Origin: JAICYJ01 sp035473255
GTDB lineage: Bacteria > Actinomycetota > Thermoleophilia > Gaiellales > JAICJC01
Direction: 5' to 3'
Length of the DNA: 45,734 bases
NCBI GenBank assembly: GCA_035473255.1
Contig: DATIOK010000162.1
Location: 1 to 45,734 of the forward strand
The notes below the pieces were generated by a model. It saw only the letters and a list, made by a program, of their open reading frames with translations, did not search any database and was not told the DNA's origin. The stretch's first letter is position 1. Each line of letters begins with the position of its first letter. A program made the translations under genes and the position numbers. This document shows, piece by piece, positions 15,721 through 23,885 of this stretch.

Positions 15721-15746
15721 TTCAATGAACAGTAGTGTTCAACGAA
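15721..15746. promoter_or_regulatory. Inverted repeat between cupin and TetR genes (putative TetR operator)
   Basis: TGAACA (15726-15731) and TGTTCA (15736-15741) form an exact inverted repeat around GTAG, extended outwards to 26 bases with 9 of 11 paired positions. It lies 11 bases upstream of the cupin ATG and 20 bases upstream of the TetR ATG, the usual place for a divergent TetR operator. TAGTGT (15733-15738) inside it could be a -10 box. Confidence 0.6.
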
Positions 15747-15766
15747 CATACCACGCCGACACGCCA

Positions 15767-16351
15767 ATGACCAGCCCCCGCCCCTACACCAAGACCCGAC
15801 GAGCCGAGCTCGAGCAGCGGACCCGTGAGCGGATCACCGAGGCCGCCGTGGAGCTGCACGGATCTCTGGGCCCGGCCCGCACCACCATCAGCGCCGTCGC
15901 CCAGCGGGCGGACGTGCAGCGCGCAACCGTGTACCGGCATTTCCCGGATGAGGAGTCACTGTTCGCCGCCTGCTCGGCGCACTGGAGGGCCCAGAACGAG
16001 CCTCCCGACCTGGCCTCCTGGGCGGCCATCCGCGACCCGGCCGCCCGGCTGGCCGTCGCGCTGTCTGAGCTGTACGCCTGGTACGCACGCACCCAGCGGA
16101 TGCTGGAGCTGCTGATCCGCGACCTGCCGCTCGTGCCGGCGGTGCAGACGCAGTTCCGGTTGCCGGGGTACCTGGAAGCCGCCGCCGATGTGCTGCTGAT
16201 CGGCCGGCCCGAGCGAGGCGCCGCCCGGCGGCGAGCCCGCGCCGCGCTCGGCCACGCCGTCGCGTTCGAAACGTGGCTGTCGCTGGTGCGGCAGCAGGGC
16301 CTCACCAGCCCCGAGGCGATCAGGCTGATGGAGCGGATGACGGAGCGCTGA
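15767..16351 (+). CDS. TetR-family transcriptional regulator
   Basis: 194 residues. The N-terminal domain RERITEAAVELHGSLGPARTTISAVAQRADVQRATVYRHFPDEESLF is a TetR helix-turn-helix with TVYRHF as the recognition helix; residues 85-194 are the helical ligand-binding and dimerisation domain with no recognisable ligand motif. ATG 15767 is chosen because upstream in-frame codons extend into the divergent cupin gene. It probably represses the cupin gene and itself through the inverted repeat at 15721-15746. Its 3' end overlaps the end of the convergent methyltransferase gene by 32 bases. Confidence 0.9.
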   Translation: MTSPRPYTKTRRAELEQRTRERITEAAVELHGSLGPARTTISAVAQRADVQRATVYRHFPDEESLFAACSAHWRAQNEPPDLASWAAIRDPAARLAVALSELYAWYARTQRMLELLIRDLPLVPAVQTQFRLPGYLEAAADVLLIGRPERGAARRRARAALGHAVAFETWLSLVRQQGLTSPEAIRLMERMTER

Positions 16352-16934
16352 CCCGCGCAATCACGAACCAGTCGCCGTCGTGCAGCACCTCGCCGCCGGC
16401 CAGCTCCGCCGCCAGCCCGGCGCCGGTGAAGTAGCGCTTGTAGACCCTGTGCACGGAGCCGTCGTTGAGCGTTCGCTGCTGCTCCTCCTCCGCGTCGTGA
16501 TCCGGCCGCACGTGGGAGTCGACCACGACCAGCTGCTCCGCCACCCGCAGGGCTTCGGCGACGAACCGCCGGCGCTCACCGGCGCGCAGGTGCCCGTAGA
16601 AGTGACCTGTGAAGACCCTGTCGAAGCTGCCGTCCTCCAACGGCAGCGGCACCGCGTCGCCCTGGATGACGCGCCCGCCCGGGATCCGCTCGCGTGCGAT
16701 CTCGAGCATCTGCGCGCTCTGGTCGAGCCCGGTCACGACACCTCGCAGGTGTCGCGTCAGGAACCCGGTGCCGCAGGCGACGTCCAGCGTAGAGGCGGCC
16801 GGCATCGCGGCGATCGCCGCGCACAGGTCGCGCAGCTCCTCGTGCCAGCCGGGACGGTCGCGGTCGGCGAACAGACCGGTGCCCATGTACCACTGGTCGT
16901 ACTCGAGCGCGCGGCGGTCGTAGTACTCCAGCAT
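16320..16934 (-). CDS. Class I SAM-dependent methyltransferase
   Basis: 204 residues. Motif I STLDVACGTGFLTRHL binds the adenosyl part of S-adenosylmethionine; VTGLDQSAQMLEIARERI is the acidic strand-2 motif II; GDAVPLPLEDGSFDRVFTG is motif III/IV. This is the methyltransf_11/UbiE-like small-molecule fold. Substrate unknown. ATG 16934 is preceded by TAGGAT seven bases upstream on the minus strand. It follows the YhaM-like gene by 20 bases and may be cotranscribed or use this internal promoter. Confidence 0.85.
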   Translation of the reverse strand: MLEYYDRRALEYDQWYMGTGLFADRDRPGWHEELRDLCAAIAAMPAASTLDVACGTGFLTRHLRGVVTGLDQSAQMLEIARERIPGGRVIQGDAVPLPLEDGSFDRVFTGHFYGHLRAGERRRFVAEALRVAEQLVVVDSHVRPDHDAEEEQQRTLNDGSVHRVYKRYFTGAGLAAELAGGEVLHDGDWFVIARVSAPSSAPSA

Positions 16935-16941
16935 CGCGGCG

Positions 16942-16947
16942 ATCCTA
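16942..16947 (-). promoter_or_regulatory. -10 box for the methyltransferase gene
   Basis: TAGGAT (16947-16942) ends seven bases before ATG 16934; no ribosome binding site. It lies in the short gap after the YhaM-like stop codon. Confidence 0.42.
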
Positions 16948-16953
16948 GCGGCG

Positions 16954-17799
16954 CTACAGCGACTCGGCGACGCGCGCGTCCAGCTGGTTCGCCTGGTACA
17001 GGCAGACCGCCTCCGGCGTCTCCAGCCGCCGGCCCTCGAGCGGGCCGTGGTGGCCGGCGACGGCTGCCAGCAGCGGCAGCAGCACCGACTCGTCCAGCCC
17101 GACCTCGCGAGCGACGCCGTCGATTATGCGCACGCCGGCCAGCACGTGGCCGATCAGCCGGCCCTCGTCGCTGACCGAAATCGTGACCCCCTGGCGGAAC
17201 GTCTCCGTCCGCCCGACGTCGTGCAAGAGCGCCGCCGCCAGCAGCAGGTCGCCGTTCAGGCGCGGGTGCATCTGCCCGGCCTCCCGGCACAACGCGGCCA
17301 CCGCCACCGTGTGCTCGAGCAGGCCGCCCGCATAGGAATGGTGCTGCTCCGAGGCCGGCGCCGTGCGGAACCGCTCCCGGAAGCGCCCGTTCTCCAGGAA
17401 CCGTGCCACCAGCGCGGACAGTCCTGGATCGTGGATCTCGGCGGCCAGGAACTCGACCATGCCGTCCAGCGTCTCGGCGTCGCGGCGCGCGCCGGGCACC
17501 AGCTCGAGCGCGTCTCCCTGCTCGAGCCGCTCGACGTCGCGGATCGCGATCTGCGGCCGGCCGTCGTAGCTCTCGACGCGACCCAGCACGCGCACCGTGT
17601 CGCCCTCGTCGAACCGCGCCCCCAACACGTTGACGTCGTTCCAGACGACGGCCGGAACGCGGCCGGTGCGATCGGCCAGCTCCAGCGACAGGAACGGGTC
17701 ACCGTTGCGGGTGCGGCGCCGGCGCTTGCGCTGCACCGCGAACGTGGCCTCGACCAGAGCACCTTCCTCGAGCTCGGATACGTAGGTGCCTTCGGCCAT
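16954..17799 (-). CDS. YhaM-like 3'-5' exoribonuclease (OB-fold plus HD domain)
   Basis: 281 residues. Residues 1-95 are an OB-fold nucleic-acid-binding domain (GDPFLSLELADRTGRVPAVVWNDV, FDEGDTVRVLGRVESYDGRPQIAIRD). Residues 130-275 are an HD domain: EQHHSYAGGLLEHTVAVA, then AAALLHDVGRTETF and GHHGPLEGRR, which supply the metal ligands. The order OB then HD and the overall size (YhaM is about 314) match the YhaM/CBF1 family, which degrades RNA and single-stranded DNA with Mn. TAGACT is nine bases before ATG 17799. Divergent from the DUF1015 gene. Confidence 0.85.
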   Translation of the reverse strand: MAEGTYVSELEEGALVEATFAVQRKRRRRTRNGDPFLSLELADRTGRVPAVVWNDVNVLGARFDEGDTVRVLGRVESYDGRPQIAIRDVERLEQGDALELVPGARRDAETLDGMVEFLAAEIHDPGLSALVARFLENGRFRERFRTAPASEQHHSYAGGLLEHTVAVAALCREAGQMHPRLNGDLLLAAALLHDVGRTETFRQGVTISVSDEGRLIGHVLAGVRIIDGVAREVGLDESVLLPLLAAVAGHHGPLEGRRLETPEAVCLYQANQLDARVAESL

Positions 17800-17808
17800 C
17801 GCCGGGTG

Positions 17809-17840
17809 AGTCTATTCCACCTGCCGGGCGCGACTAGACT
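17809..17840. promoter_or_regulatory. Divergent TAGACT -10 boxes for the YhaM-like and DUF1015 genes
   Basis: AGTCTA (17809-17814; TAGACT on the minus strand) lies nine bases before ATG 17799, and TAGACT (17835-17840) lies 11 bases before ATG 17852. The two identical boxes are inverted with 20 bases between them. Neither gene has a ribosome binding site. Confidence 0.5.
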
Positions 17841-17851
17841 GACCGGCACCG

Positions 17852-19144
17852 ATGAGCGACACCGTCACAGGCACCGCCCTGGAGCCGCTGCGAGCGCTGC
17901 GCTACGACGCCGGTCGCTACCCGCTGGACGAGGTGGTGGCGCCGCCGTATGACGTGATCTCGCCGGCCGACCGCGAGGCGCTGCTGCGCCGCAACGACCA
18001 CAACGTCGTGCGGCTGGAGCTGCCCGACACGGCCCAGACCGCCGCGCAGCTGCTGCACGAGTGGCGGCGTGACGGCGCGCTGGTTCGCGATCCCGAGCCG
18101 GCGCTGTGGTGGCACGAGCAGCGGTTCACGGGGCCCGACGGCATCGACCGCAGCCGCGCAGGGTTCTTCTCGGCGGTGCGCCTGTCCCCATACGAGGAGG
18201 GTCGTGTCCGCCCCCACGAGCGCACGCACGCGCACGCTCGGCAGGGACGGCTCGACCTGCTCCGCGCCACCCGCACCAACACCTCGCCGATCTTCGCGCT
18301 CTACGACGACCCGGACGGCCGGCCGCGCGCGGCGCTGGCACCCGCCGCCGATCGCGCTCCCAACATGCAGGCCACCGACGGCGACGACACCCAGCACCGC
18401 TTCTGGCGAGTCGACGGACCGGAGGCGGTCGCGGCCACGCAGGCCGCACTGGGCGACCGCGAGATCTTGATCGCCGACGGCCATCACCGCTACGAGACGG
18501 CGCTGGCCTACCGGGACGAGCAGCGCGATCGAGACGGCGACGCGGCCGGCGACCAGCCCTATGACTTCGTGCTGATGTACCTCGCCAACCTGCACGGCGA
18601 GGGGCTGGCCATCTACCCCACCCACCGCGTGGTGATGGCCCGGCGCGAGGTCGACCCGCGCTTCCTGGCCGCCTTCGCCGTGCGCGAGCTGCCGGCCGGC
18701 AGCTCGCCCGCCCAGGTCGAGTCGCAGCTGAACGCGATCGATCCGGCCACGGTCGCCTTCGCGCTCTGGCGTGGCAGTGACCGGCCGGCGCTGATCGCCC
18801 AGGTGAAGGACACGAGCACGGTGATGATGGCGATGCCGGGCGCACCAAAGGCGCTGCGCGCCATCGACGCCGCCGTGCTCGAGGCGCTGGTGCTGGCGCC
18901 GCTGCTGGGCCTTGACGGCGACCAGTTCCTGACCACCGATCAGGTGCGATACGTGCGCGGCCTGGAGACGGCCACCGCCCTGGTCGATTCGGGCGAGGCC
19001 GGCAGCGCCTTCCTGCTGCGGGCGCCCACGGTCGAGCAGGTGCAGGCGGTGGCGGCGGCGGGGCGCGTGATGCCGCAGAAGTCGACCTACTTCTTCCCCA
19101 AGCTCGCGACCGGCTTCCTGCTGAATCCGCTCGCCGCCGAGTGA
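17852..19144 (+). CDS. DUF1015 family protein
   Basis: 430 residues, typical for the family. Signature stretches in order are: YPLDEVVAPPYDVISPADREALL near the N-terminus, HNVVRLELPD, VRPHERTHAHARQGRLDLL, TSPIFALYDDP, IADGHHRYETALAYRDE, and YDFVLMYLANLHGEGLAIYPTHRVV. HHRYETA with nearby Asp looks like an active site, but no reaction is firmly known to me for this family. Soluble, cytoplasmic. It precedes the inositol-monophosphatase-family gene with a GTGA overlap, so the two are coupled and perhaps share a pathway. Confidence 0.87.
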   Translation: MSDTVTGTALEPLRALRYDAGRYPLDEVVAPPYDVISPADREALLRRNDHNVVRLELPDTAQTAAQLLHEWRRDGALVRDPEPALWWHEQRFTGPDGIDRSRAGFFSAVRLSPYEEGRVRPHERTHAHARQGRLDLLRATRTNTSPIFALYDDPDGRPRAALAPAADRAPNMQATDGDDTQHRFWRVDGPEAVAATQAALGDREILIADGHHRYETALAYRDEQRDRDGDAAGDQPYDFVLMYLANLHGEGLAIYPTHRVVMARREVDPRFLAAFAVRELPAGSSPAQVESQLNAIDPATVAFALWRGSDRPALIAQVKDTSTVMMAMPGAPKALRAIDAAVLEALVLAPLLGLDGDQFLTTDQVRYVRGLETATALVDSGEAGSAFLLRAPTVEQVQAVAAAGRVMPQKSTYFFPKLATGFLLNPLAAE

Positions 19145-19950
19145 CCGACCGCGGCTGGCTCGAGTTCTGCCAAACCGTTGCTGCCGACGTGCGCGGGCTG
19201 TTGCTGCAGCAGCCGACCAGGGATGACCGCGAGCCGGTGATCGGCCAGGGCAAGGGCGGCGATGACACGACCGCGATCGACGACGGCGCCGAGCGGCTGG
19301 CGGTGACGCGGCTCGAGCAGCTGGCCGACCGCGGCATCTCCTTCCGGCTGGTGTCCGAGGAGCTGGGCGAACGGCGATTCGGCGACGACGAGAGCCCCTG
19401 GGTGGTCGTCGTCGATCCGATCGACGGCTCTCTCAACGCCAAGCGCTGCCTGCCCTTCTACTGCATCTCGATCGCGTTCGCGGACGGGCCGACCGTCGAC
19501 CACGTGCGCTTCGGCTACGTGCTCGACCTCGGCAGCGGCGAGGAGTGGGTGGCGACGGCCGGGGAGGGCGCAACCGTGAACGGCAGGCCGCTGGGTGGCG
19601 TGCGACCCAAGGCGCGGCTCGGCATCGTGGACTTCGAGGCCACGAACGCCGCCCTGATCGCGGACGCCTCCGCCCGGCTCGACGGCCACGTCGGCCGCAT
19701 CCGCGTGCTGGGCGCGCTGGCGCTGGCGCTCTGCCAGCTGGCCGACGGACGGCTGGACGGCGTGGCCTCGCTGAAGCCGTCACGGTCGGTCGACATCGCC
19801 GCCGCTGCGCTGATCGTGCGCGAGGCCGGTGCCCACATCGAGACCCGCGGGCCGGCGGCGATGCCGCTCGACCTGTCCACGCGCGCGCACGTGGTGGCGG
19901 CGCGCGACCAGCCGATGGCCGATCGGCTGTCTGGGCTGCTCTGGGGTTAG
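19141..19950 (+). CDS. Inositol monophosphatase/FBPase-family protein
   Basis: 269 residues. Metal-binding motifs of the superfamily are seen: LVSEELGE (Glu ligand), VVVVDPIDGSLNAKR (the DPxDGS core) and SRSVDIAAAALIVREAG (usually WDxAAGxxIxxEAG; Trp is replaced by Val but Asp is kept). Members dephosphorylate inositol-1-phosphate, histidinol-phosphate, fructose-1,6-bisphosphate or PAP; the exact substrate is not decided. GTG 19141 overlaps the DUF1015 TGA. Its stop overlaps the stop of the convergent SRPBCC gene. Confidence 0.87.
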   Translation: MTDRGWLEFCQTVAADVRGLLLQQPTRDDREPVIGQGKGGDDTTAIDDGAERLAVTRLEQLADRGISFRLVSEELGERRFGDDESPWVVVVDPIDGSLNAKRCLPFYCISIAFADGPTVDHVRFGYVLDLGSGEEWVATAGEGATVNGRPLGGVRPKARLGIVDFEATNAALIADASARLDGHVGRIRVLGALALALCQLADGRLDGVASLKPSRSVDIAAAALIVREAGAHIETRGPAAMPLDLSTRAHVVAARDQPMADRLSGLLWG

Positions 19951-20393
19951 CGTGGTTCGGCTTCCAGGATCGCCTTCAGCTGCTGCAGATCCTTGACGTT
20001 GGCGCGGCGCATCGAGCGCGCCATCAGCGGCGATGCCACCCCGACGAAGCCCCTGGGGCGGCCGCGGTTTCGCAGCGTCATCCGGGTGCCGCCGTCCGGC
20101 GTATCGCGCCAGGTGTAGGTCGTCTCCATCGGGAACGGCCCCTCGGCGGCAGACATCACCAGCCGCTCGCCGGCGACCAGCTCGATGATGCGATACGTGT
20201 AGGTCAGGCTCCGGCCCAGAAAGCGCGCGGTGAAGGCGATATCCGAACCGATCGCGGCCGGTGGCGATGAGCGCCACTCGACCGCGTCGATGTTCGCGTA
20301 CCACTCGACCGCGTTGTCCGGGTCGGCCGCATACTCCGCCACCCGCTCACGTGGCCGGTCGATCTCGATCTCGGTGACCACGTCGACGTCCAC
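19947..20393 (-). CDS. SRPBCC-family protein (polyketide cyclase/dehydrase-like)
   Basis: 148 residues with the START/Bet v1-like layout: VVTEIEIDRPRERVAEYAADPDNAVEWYANI at the start, beta-strands (RLVMSAAEGPFPMETTYTWRDTPDGGTRMTLRNRG), and a long C-terminal helix (MRRANVKDLQQLKAIL). Such proteins bind hydrophobic ligands; no catalytic residues can be named. GTG 20393 is used; an ATG is not available near it. It follows azlD by 13 bases and is the last gene of the exporter operon. Confidence 0.8.
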   Translation of the reverse strand: MDVDVVTEIEIDRPRERVAEYAADPDNAVEWYANIDAVEWRSSPPAAIGSDIAFTARFLGRSLTYTYRIIELVAGERLVMSAAEGPFPMETTYTWRDTPDGGTRMTLRNRGRPRGFVGVASPLMARSMRRANVKDLQQLKAILEAEPR

Positions 20394-20406
20394 GGCCGGA
20401 ACGATC

Positions 20407-20703
20407 TCACAGCCTCAGCAGCGCCGCCGTGGCGGCGGCCGCGAGCAGCACCACCGGAAACGGCGCCCTCCGCCAGACCAGCACCGCCGCAACCGCCAGC
20501 GCCGGCACCCGCGCATCGAGCACCAGCTTGCCGCCGCCGTCCAGCGTCTGCACGGCCACCAGGGCGGCCACCAGCGGCACGCTCAGCAGCTCCAGCGCCT
20601 GCGTCACGTCGGCGGGCAGCTGGCGGTTCCCGACCACGACCGGCCCCACCGCCTTCAACACGTAGGCGCCGGCCGCCAGCGCCAGCAGCGCCGTCCAGCT
20701 CAT
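20407..20703 (-). CDS. azlD: AzlD-type branched-chain amino-acid export protein
   Basis: 98 residues with three to four hydrophobic helices: LLALAAGAYVLKAVGPVVVG, ALELLSVPLVAALVAVQTL and FPVVLLAAAATAALL. This is the small AzlD/BrnE subunit that works with AzlC in export of branched-chain amino acids or analogues. ATG 20703 overlaps the azlC TGA by four bases. Confidence 0.85.
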   Translation of the reverse strand: MSWTALLALAAGAYVLKAVGPVVVGNRQLPADVTQALELLSVPLVAALVAVQTLDGGGKLVLDARVPALAVAAVLVWRRAPFPVVLLAAAATAALLRL

Positions 20704-21380
20704 GCCGCCGCCTGCGCGCGCCGCAGCACGATCAGGCCCGGGATCACGCCGAACGCGGAGAACAGGATCGGCACGCCGACCTGGGTGAACGGCACCAGGG
20801 CCGTCGCCAGCAGCGCGCCGGAGACGGCCGCCACCGGGGCGCCGGGGCGGCGCAGCTGCGGGGCCAGCAACGCCAGGAACGCCGCCGGGAACATCGCATC
20901 CAGCCCCAGCCGCCGCGGGTCGCCGAGGCCGCTGCCGGCGATCGCGCCGGCCAGCGTGCCCAGGTTCCAGAACAGGAACACGCTGAGGCCGGTGGCGAGG
21001 AATGCACGGTGGGCGGCGGCGGCGTCATCCTGCGCGCGCGCCATCGCCGTCGACTCGTCGATCACCAGCTGGGCCTGCAGCGCGCGGCTGGCCAGCCGGC
21101 CTCGCAGCACCGGCACCAGCGACAGCCCGTACACGCCGTTGCGCGCGGCCAGCAGCAGCGCCGGGGCCAGCGCGGCGGCCGCCGATCCACCGGCGGCGAT
21201 CACGCCCACCGTTGCGAACTGCGATGCGCCCGTGAACACGAGCAGCGACATCGCGCAGGTCTGGGCGGGGCTGAGGCCGGCCGCCACCGACAACACCCCG
21301 AAGGAGATGCCGTAGATGCCCGTCGCCGCTCCGATCGCAAGCGCCCTGCGGGTGATGTCGCGCCGCGCTGGTGCGTTCAC
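20700..21380 (-). CDS. azlC: AzlC-type branched-chain amino-acid exporter subunit
   Basis: 226 residues with about seven hydrophobic helices. The N-terminal stretch GATGIYGISFGVLSVAAGLS and LLVFTGASQFATVGVIAAGG is the AzlC/YgaZ/BrnF signature, and LLAARNGVYGLSLVPVL, LVIDESTAMAR follow. Functions with AzlD in the membrane. I use GTG 21380, which forms GTGA with the upstream permease stop; an earlier start in frame would run 57 bases into that gene. Confidence 0.87.
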   Translation of the reverse strand: MNAPARRDITRRALAIGAATGIYGISFGVLSVAAGLSPAQTCAMSLLVFTGASQFATVGVIAAGGSAAAALAPALLLAARNGVYGLSLVPVLRGRLASRALQAQLVIDESTAMARAQDDAAAAHRAFLATGLSVFLFWNLGTLAGAIAGSGLGDPRRLGLDAMFPAAFLALLAPQLRRPGAPVAAVSGALLATALVPFTQVGVPILFSAFGVIPGLIVLRRAQAAA

Positions 21381-22144
21381 CTGATCCAGATCGACCCCGA
21401 GCTGTAGTGCCGCAGGCCGAGGTGGAACGTGCCCCACCCGATCAGGGCGAACAGCGCTGCCACGGCCACCATCAGCAACGCCTCGGGGGTGTCGAAGTTT
21501 CGCACCAGCCGGGCCGGCACGCCGGTCACAAAGGCGGCCGGCACGGCCGTGAACAGCAGCATCTTGGTGGCGCCCCCGAACAGGTCGAGCGGATAGCTGG
21601 CGAAGATCAGGATCGCGTTGAAGCCGAGGTCGGCCTGTTCGCCGCGGCCGCCCACGAACAGGGTCAGCGACCCGCAGGCGACCAGGAACCCGATCAGCAC
21701 CACCGAGCCCGCGACCACCCCGAACAGGAACATCGCGGCCCGCTCCGGGCTGGGGTTGCCGGCCAGCAGGAACACCACCGGGCCCAGCAGCAGGTCACCG
21801 GTGTTCGCCGCGTCGACGCGGGTGCTGAGCAGGTGCGCCAGCGGCGGCACCGGCAGCGTCAGCGTCTCGTCGAGCGCGCCGTCGGCGGACAGCTGCCCGA
21901 TCTTGCGGCTGTTCGCGCACAGGCCGAGCGCAACGCCGGCCGTTGTCAGCAGGATCGAGAACAGCACGATCACGTCGTGGGCATCCCAGCCGCGGAGGTT
22001 GCCGACCTGGTGGAAGAAGAGCACCCAGAAGATGATCCAGGTGATGTCGTTGGCCACCATCAGCGACACCTGGAACCAGAACGAGTTGCGATTGGCCAAG
22101 CCGTTGGCGATCGCGGTGCGCAGGGTTGCAGCGACGGCCGTCAT
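21377..22144 (-). CDS. ABC-2 type exporter permease, second subunit
   Basis: 255 residues, six hydrophobic helices (for example ITWIIFWVLFFHQV, VIVLFSILLTTAGVALGL, MFLFGVVAGSVVLIGFLVACGS). LANRNSFWFQVSLMVANDI at the start and NFDTPEALLMVAVAALFALIGWGTFHLGLRHY at the end match the COG3694 permease class, usually found beside COG4587 and COG4586 proteins. ATG 22144 overlaps the previous gene's TGA (ATGA). Forms a heterodimeric exporter with the next two genes; substrate unknown. Confidence 0.83.
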   Translation of the reverse strand: MTAVAATLRTAIANGLANRNSFWFQVSLMVANDITWIIFWVLFFHQVGNLRGWDAHDVIVLFSILLTTAGVALGLCANSRKIGQLSADGALDETLTLPVPPLAHLLSTRVDAANTGDLLLGPVVFLLAGNPSPERAAMFLFGVVAGSVVLIGFLVACGSLTLFVGGRGEQADLGFNAILIFASYPLDLFGGATKMLLFTAVPAAFVTGVPARLVRNFDTPEALLMVAVAALFALIGWGTFHLGLRHYSSGSIWIR

Positions 22145-22917
22145 CCGCCCATCACCTGCAGCCGCCGCTCGCCGGCGGCGAACACGGCTCCGGCCATCCC
22201 CAGCAGCACGGCCAGCCAGCCCAGCTGCCAGAGCAGCAGCAGCGGATCGGGGTGGCCGGAGGCGATCCGTCCCGGCACGTAGGCCATCGTCGCGAACGGC
22301 AGCGCGAAGCTGATCAGCTCCAGCGGGCGCGGCAGCAGCTCCAGCGGGATCAGCATCCCGCCGGGCAGGAACACCAGCTTCTGGAAGAAGAACCACGACG
22401 CCTTCGCGTCCAGCAGCCAGAACGCGATGCCGCCGAAGGCGTGGCAGGACGCGATGTTGGCGGCGCAGCCCAGCACCACCGCGGGCGCCGCCAGCGCCAG
22501 CGCCGGCAGCGACGGCGGTGCGCCCACGAACAGCCAGGTGATCAGGGCGCCCACCGTGAACGAGGCGATCAGGCGGGCGCAGGCCTCGCCCGTGTCGATC
22601 GACATGCGCAGGCCGACCACCGACACCGGCCGCAGCATCTGCACGGCCACGGTGCCGCTGCCGATCTCGTCGCCGATCTCCTCGACCGAGCGCGGCCGCA
22701 CACCCAGCACCGCTGTCTGCGCGGCAAACACGTACCAGAGCAGCGACGTGCGGGTATAGCCGTGCAGGGAGCCGCCGTTGGCGTCGACCGCGGCCGTCCA
22801 CAGCGCCGTCATCACGAGCAGGATGATCGCGAAGAAGCCTATTCGCACCGACATGTCGCCGGGCGAGCGGATGGTGCGCAGGAAGCCGAGCCGCCAGCCG
22901 GCCAGGTAGGGGTTCAC
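22141..22917 (-). CDS. ABC-2 type exporter permease, first subunit
   Basis: 258 residues, six hydrophobic helices. VNPYLAGWRLGFLRTIRSPGDMSVRIGFF at the start and GDEIGSGTVAVQMLRPVS in the middle match the COG4587 permease class. GTG 22917 overlaps the ATPase TGA by four bases (GTGA). The three-gene set (ATPase, permease, permease) is a known arrangement for lipid, drug or small-molecule export, with no fixed substrate. Confidence 0.83.
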   Translation of the reverse strand: MNPYLAGWRLGFLRTIRSPGDMSVRIGFFAIILLVMTALWTAAVDANGGSLHGYTRTSLLWYVFAAQTAVLGVRPRSVEEIGDEIGSGTVAVQMLRPVSVVGLRMSIDTGEACARLIASFTVGALITWLFVGAPPSLPALALAAPAVVLGCAANIASCHAFGGIAFWLLDAKASWFFFQKLVFLPGGMLIPLELLPRPLELISFALPFATMAYVPGRIASGHPDPLLLLWQLGWLAVLLGMAGAVFAAGERRLQVMGG

Positions 22918-23846
22918 ACGGGCCTCGCATAGATGTGGGAGACGATCTCCTCGAGCGGCGGGTCGGCCACCGAGATGTCGACCACGTCGTAGCGGTCGAG
23001 CAGGTCGTCCAGCACGCTGCGGATCGGCCGCCGGCCGGTGTCGACCACCAGCTTCGCGCCGGCGCCGGAGAGCTTCACCAGCCGCGCGCCCTCCACCTCG
23101 ACGCTCGCGGGCGGCTGCTCGAAGCGCACGTCCAGCATCTTGGTGCCGAGCAGCGCGCGGCGCATCACCGACACGCGGTCGTCGTAGATCAGCCGTCCGT
23201 GGTTGATCACGATCACGCGCCGGGCCACCTGCTCGATGTCGGAGACGTCGTGCGACGTCAGCAAGATGGTGGTGCCCTGCTCCTCGTTGATGCGCACAAT
23301 CAGGTCGCGGAAGCGGGCCTTCGCCACCAGGTCGAGCCCGATCGTGGGCTCGTCCAGGAACAGCACTTCCGGCGCGTGCAGCATGCTGGCCACCAGCTCG
23401 CACCGCATCCGCTGGCCCAGCGACAGACTGCGCACCGGCTGGTGGAACAGGTGGGTGGCGTCCAGCAGCTCGCCCAGCCGGGCCAGCCGGCGGCGCTCCT
23501 GATCGGCGGGGATCCGGTAGATGCGGCCGAGCAGGCCGAACGTCTGGCGCGGGGTCAGCTGGTACCAGAGCTGCGACCGCTGGCCGAACAGCGTGCCGAT
23601 TCGCGCGGCCAGCTCGCGGCGCTTCTTCCAGGGCACGATCCCCAGCACGGCCGCATCGCCGCTGGTGGGGTGGAGGATGCCCGTCAGCATCTTGATCGAG
23701 GTCGACTTGCCGGCGCCGTTTGGCCCGATGTAGGCCAGGCGTTCGCCCGCCTCCACCGCGAAGCTGATGCCGGCCACCGCCTCGACCGGCTCGCCCCGCC
23801 GGACCGGGAAGGTCTTTCGCAGCTCGCGTGCCTCGATCGCGATCAT
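22914..23846 (-). CDS. ABC transporter ATP-binding protein (COG4586 type)
   Basis: 310 residues. Walker A YIGPNGAGKSTSIKML, Q-loop GQRSQLWYQLTPRQTFGLLGRIY, signature LSLGQRMRCELVASM, Walker B EVLFLDEPTIGLD and the H-loop TSHD are all intact. LSLGQRMR in place of LSGGQ and the inserted WKKRRELAARIGTLFGQRSQLWY match the COG4586 class that powers COG3694/4587 permeases. TACGGT is five bases before ATG 23846, so this is probably a leaderless first gene of the six-gene operon ending in the SRPBCC gene. Confidence 0.9.
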   Translation of the reverse strand: MIAIEARELRKTFPVRRGEPVEAVAGISFAVEAGERLAYIGPNGAGKSTSIKMLTGILHPTSGDAAVLGIVPWKKRRELAARIGTLFGQRSQLWYQLTPRQTFGLLGRIYRIPADQERRRLARLGELLDATHLFHQPVRSLSLGQRMRCELVASMLHAPEVLFLDEPTIGLDLVAKARFRDLIVRINEEQGTTILLTSHDVSDIEQVARRVIVINHGRLIYDDRVSVMRRALLGTKMLDVRFEQPPASVEVEGARLVKLSGAGAKLVVDTGRRPIRSVLDDLLDRYDVVDISVADPPLEEIVSHIYARPV

Positions 23847-23851
23847 GGCTC

Positions 23852-23879
23852 ACCGTAGCAATCCGGTCGGGGCTACCAT
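23852..23879. promoter_or_regulatory. Divergent -10 boxes for the ABC exporter and mrp/apbC
   Basis: TACGGT on the minus strand (23857-23852) is five bases before ATG 23846 and TACCAT on the plus strand (23874-23879) is six bases before ATG 23886. Start codons are 39 bases apart. Neither has a ribosome binding site. Confidence 0.5.
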
Positions 23880-23885
23880 CCTGGC

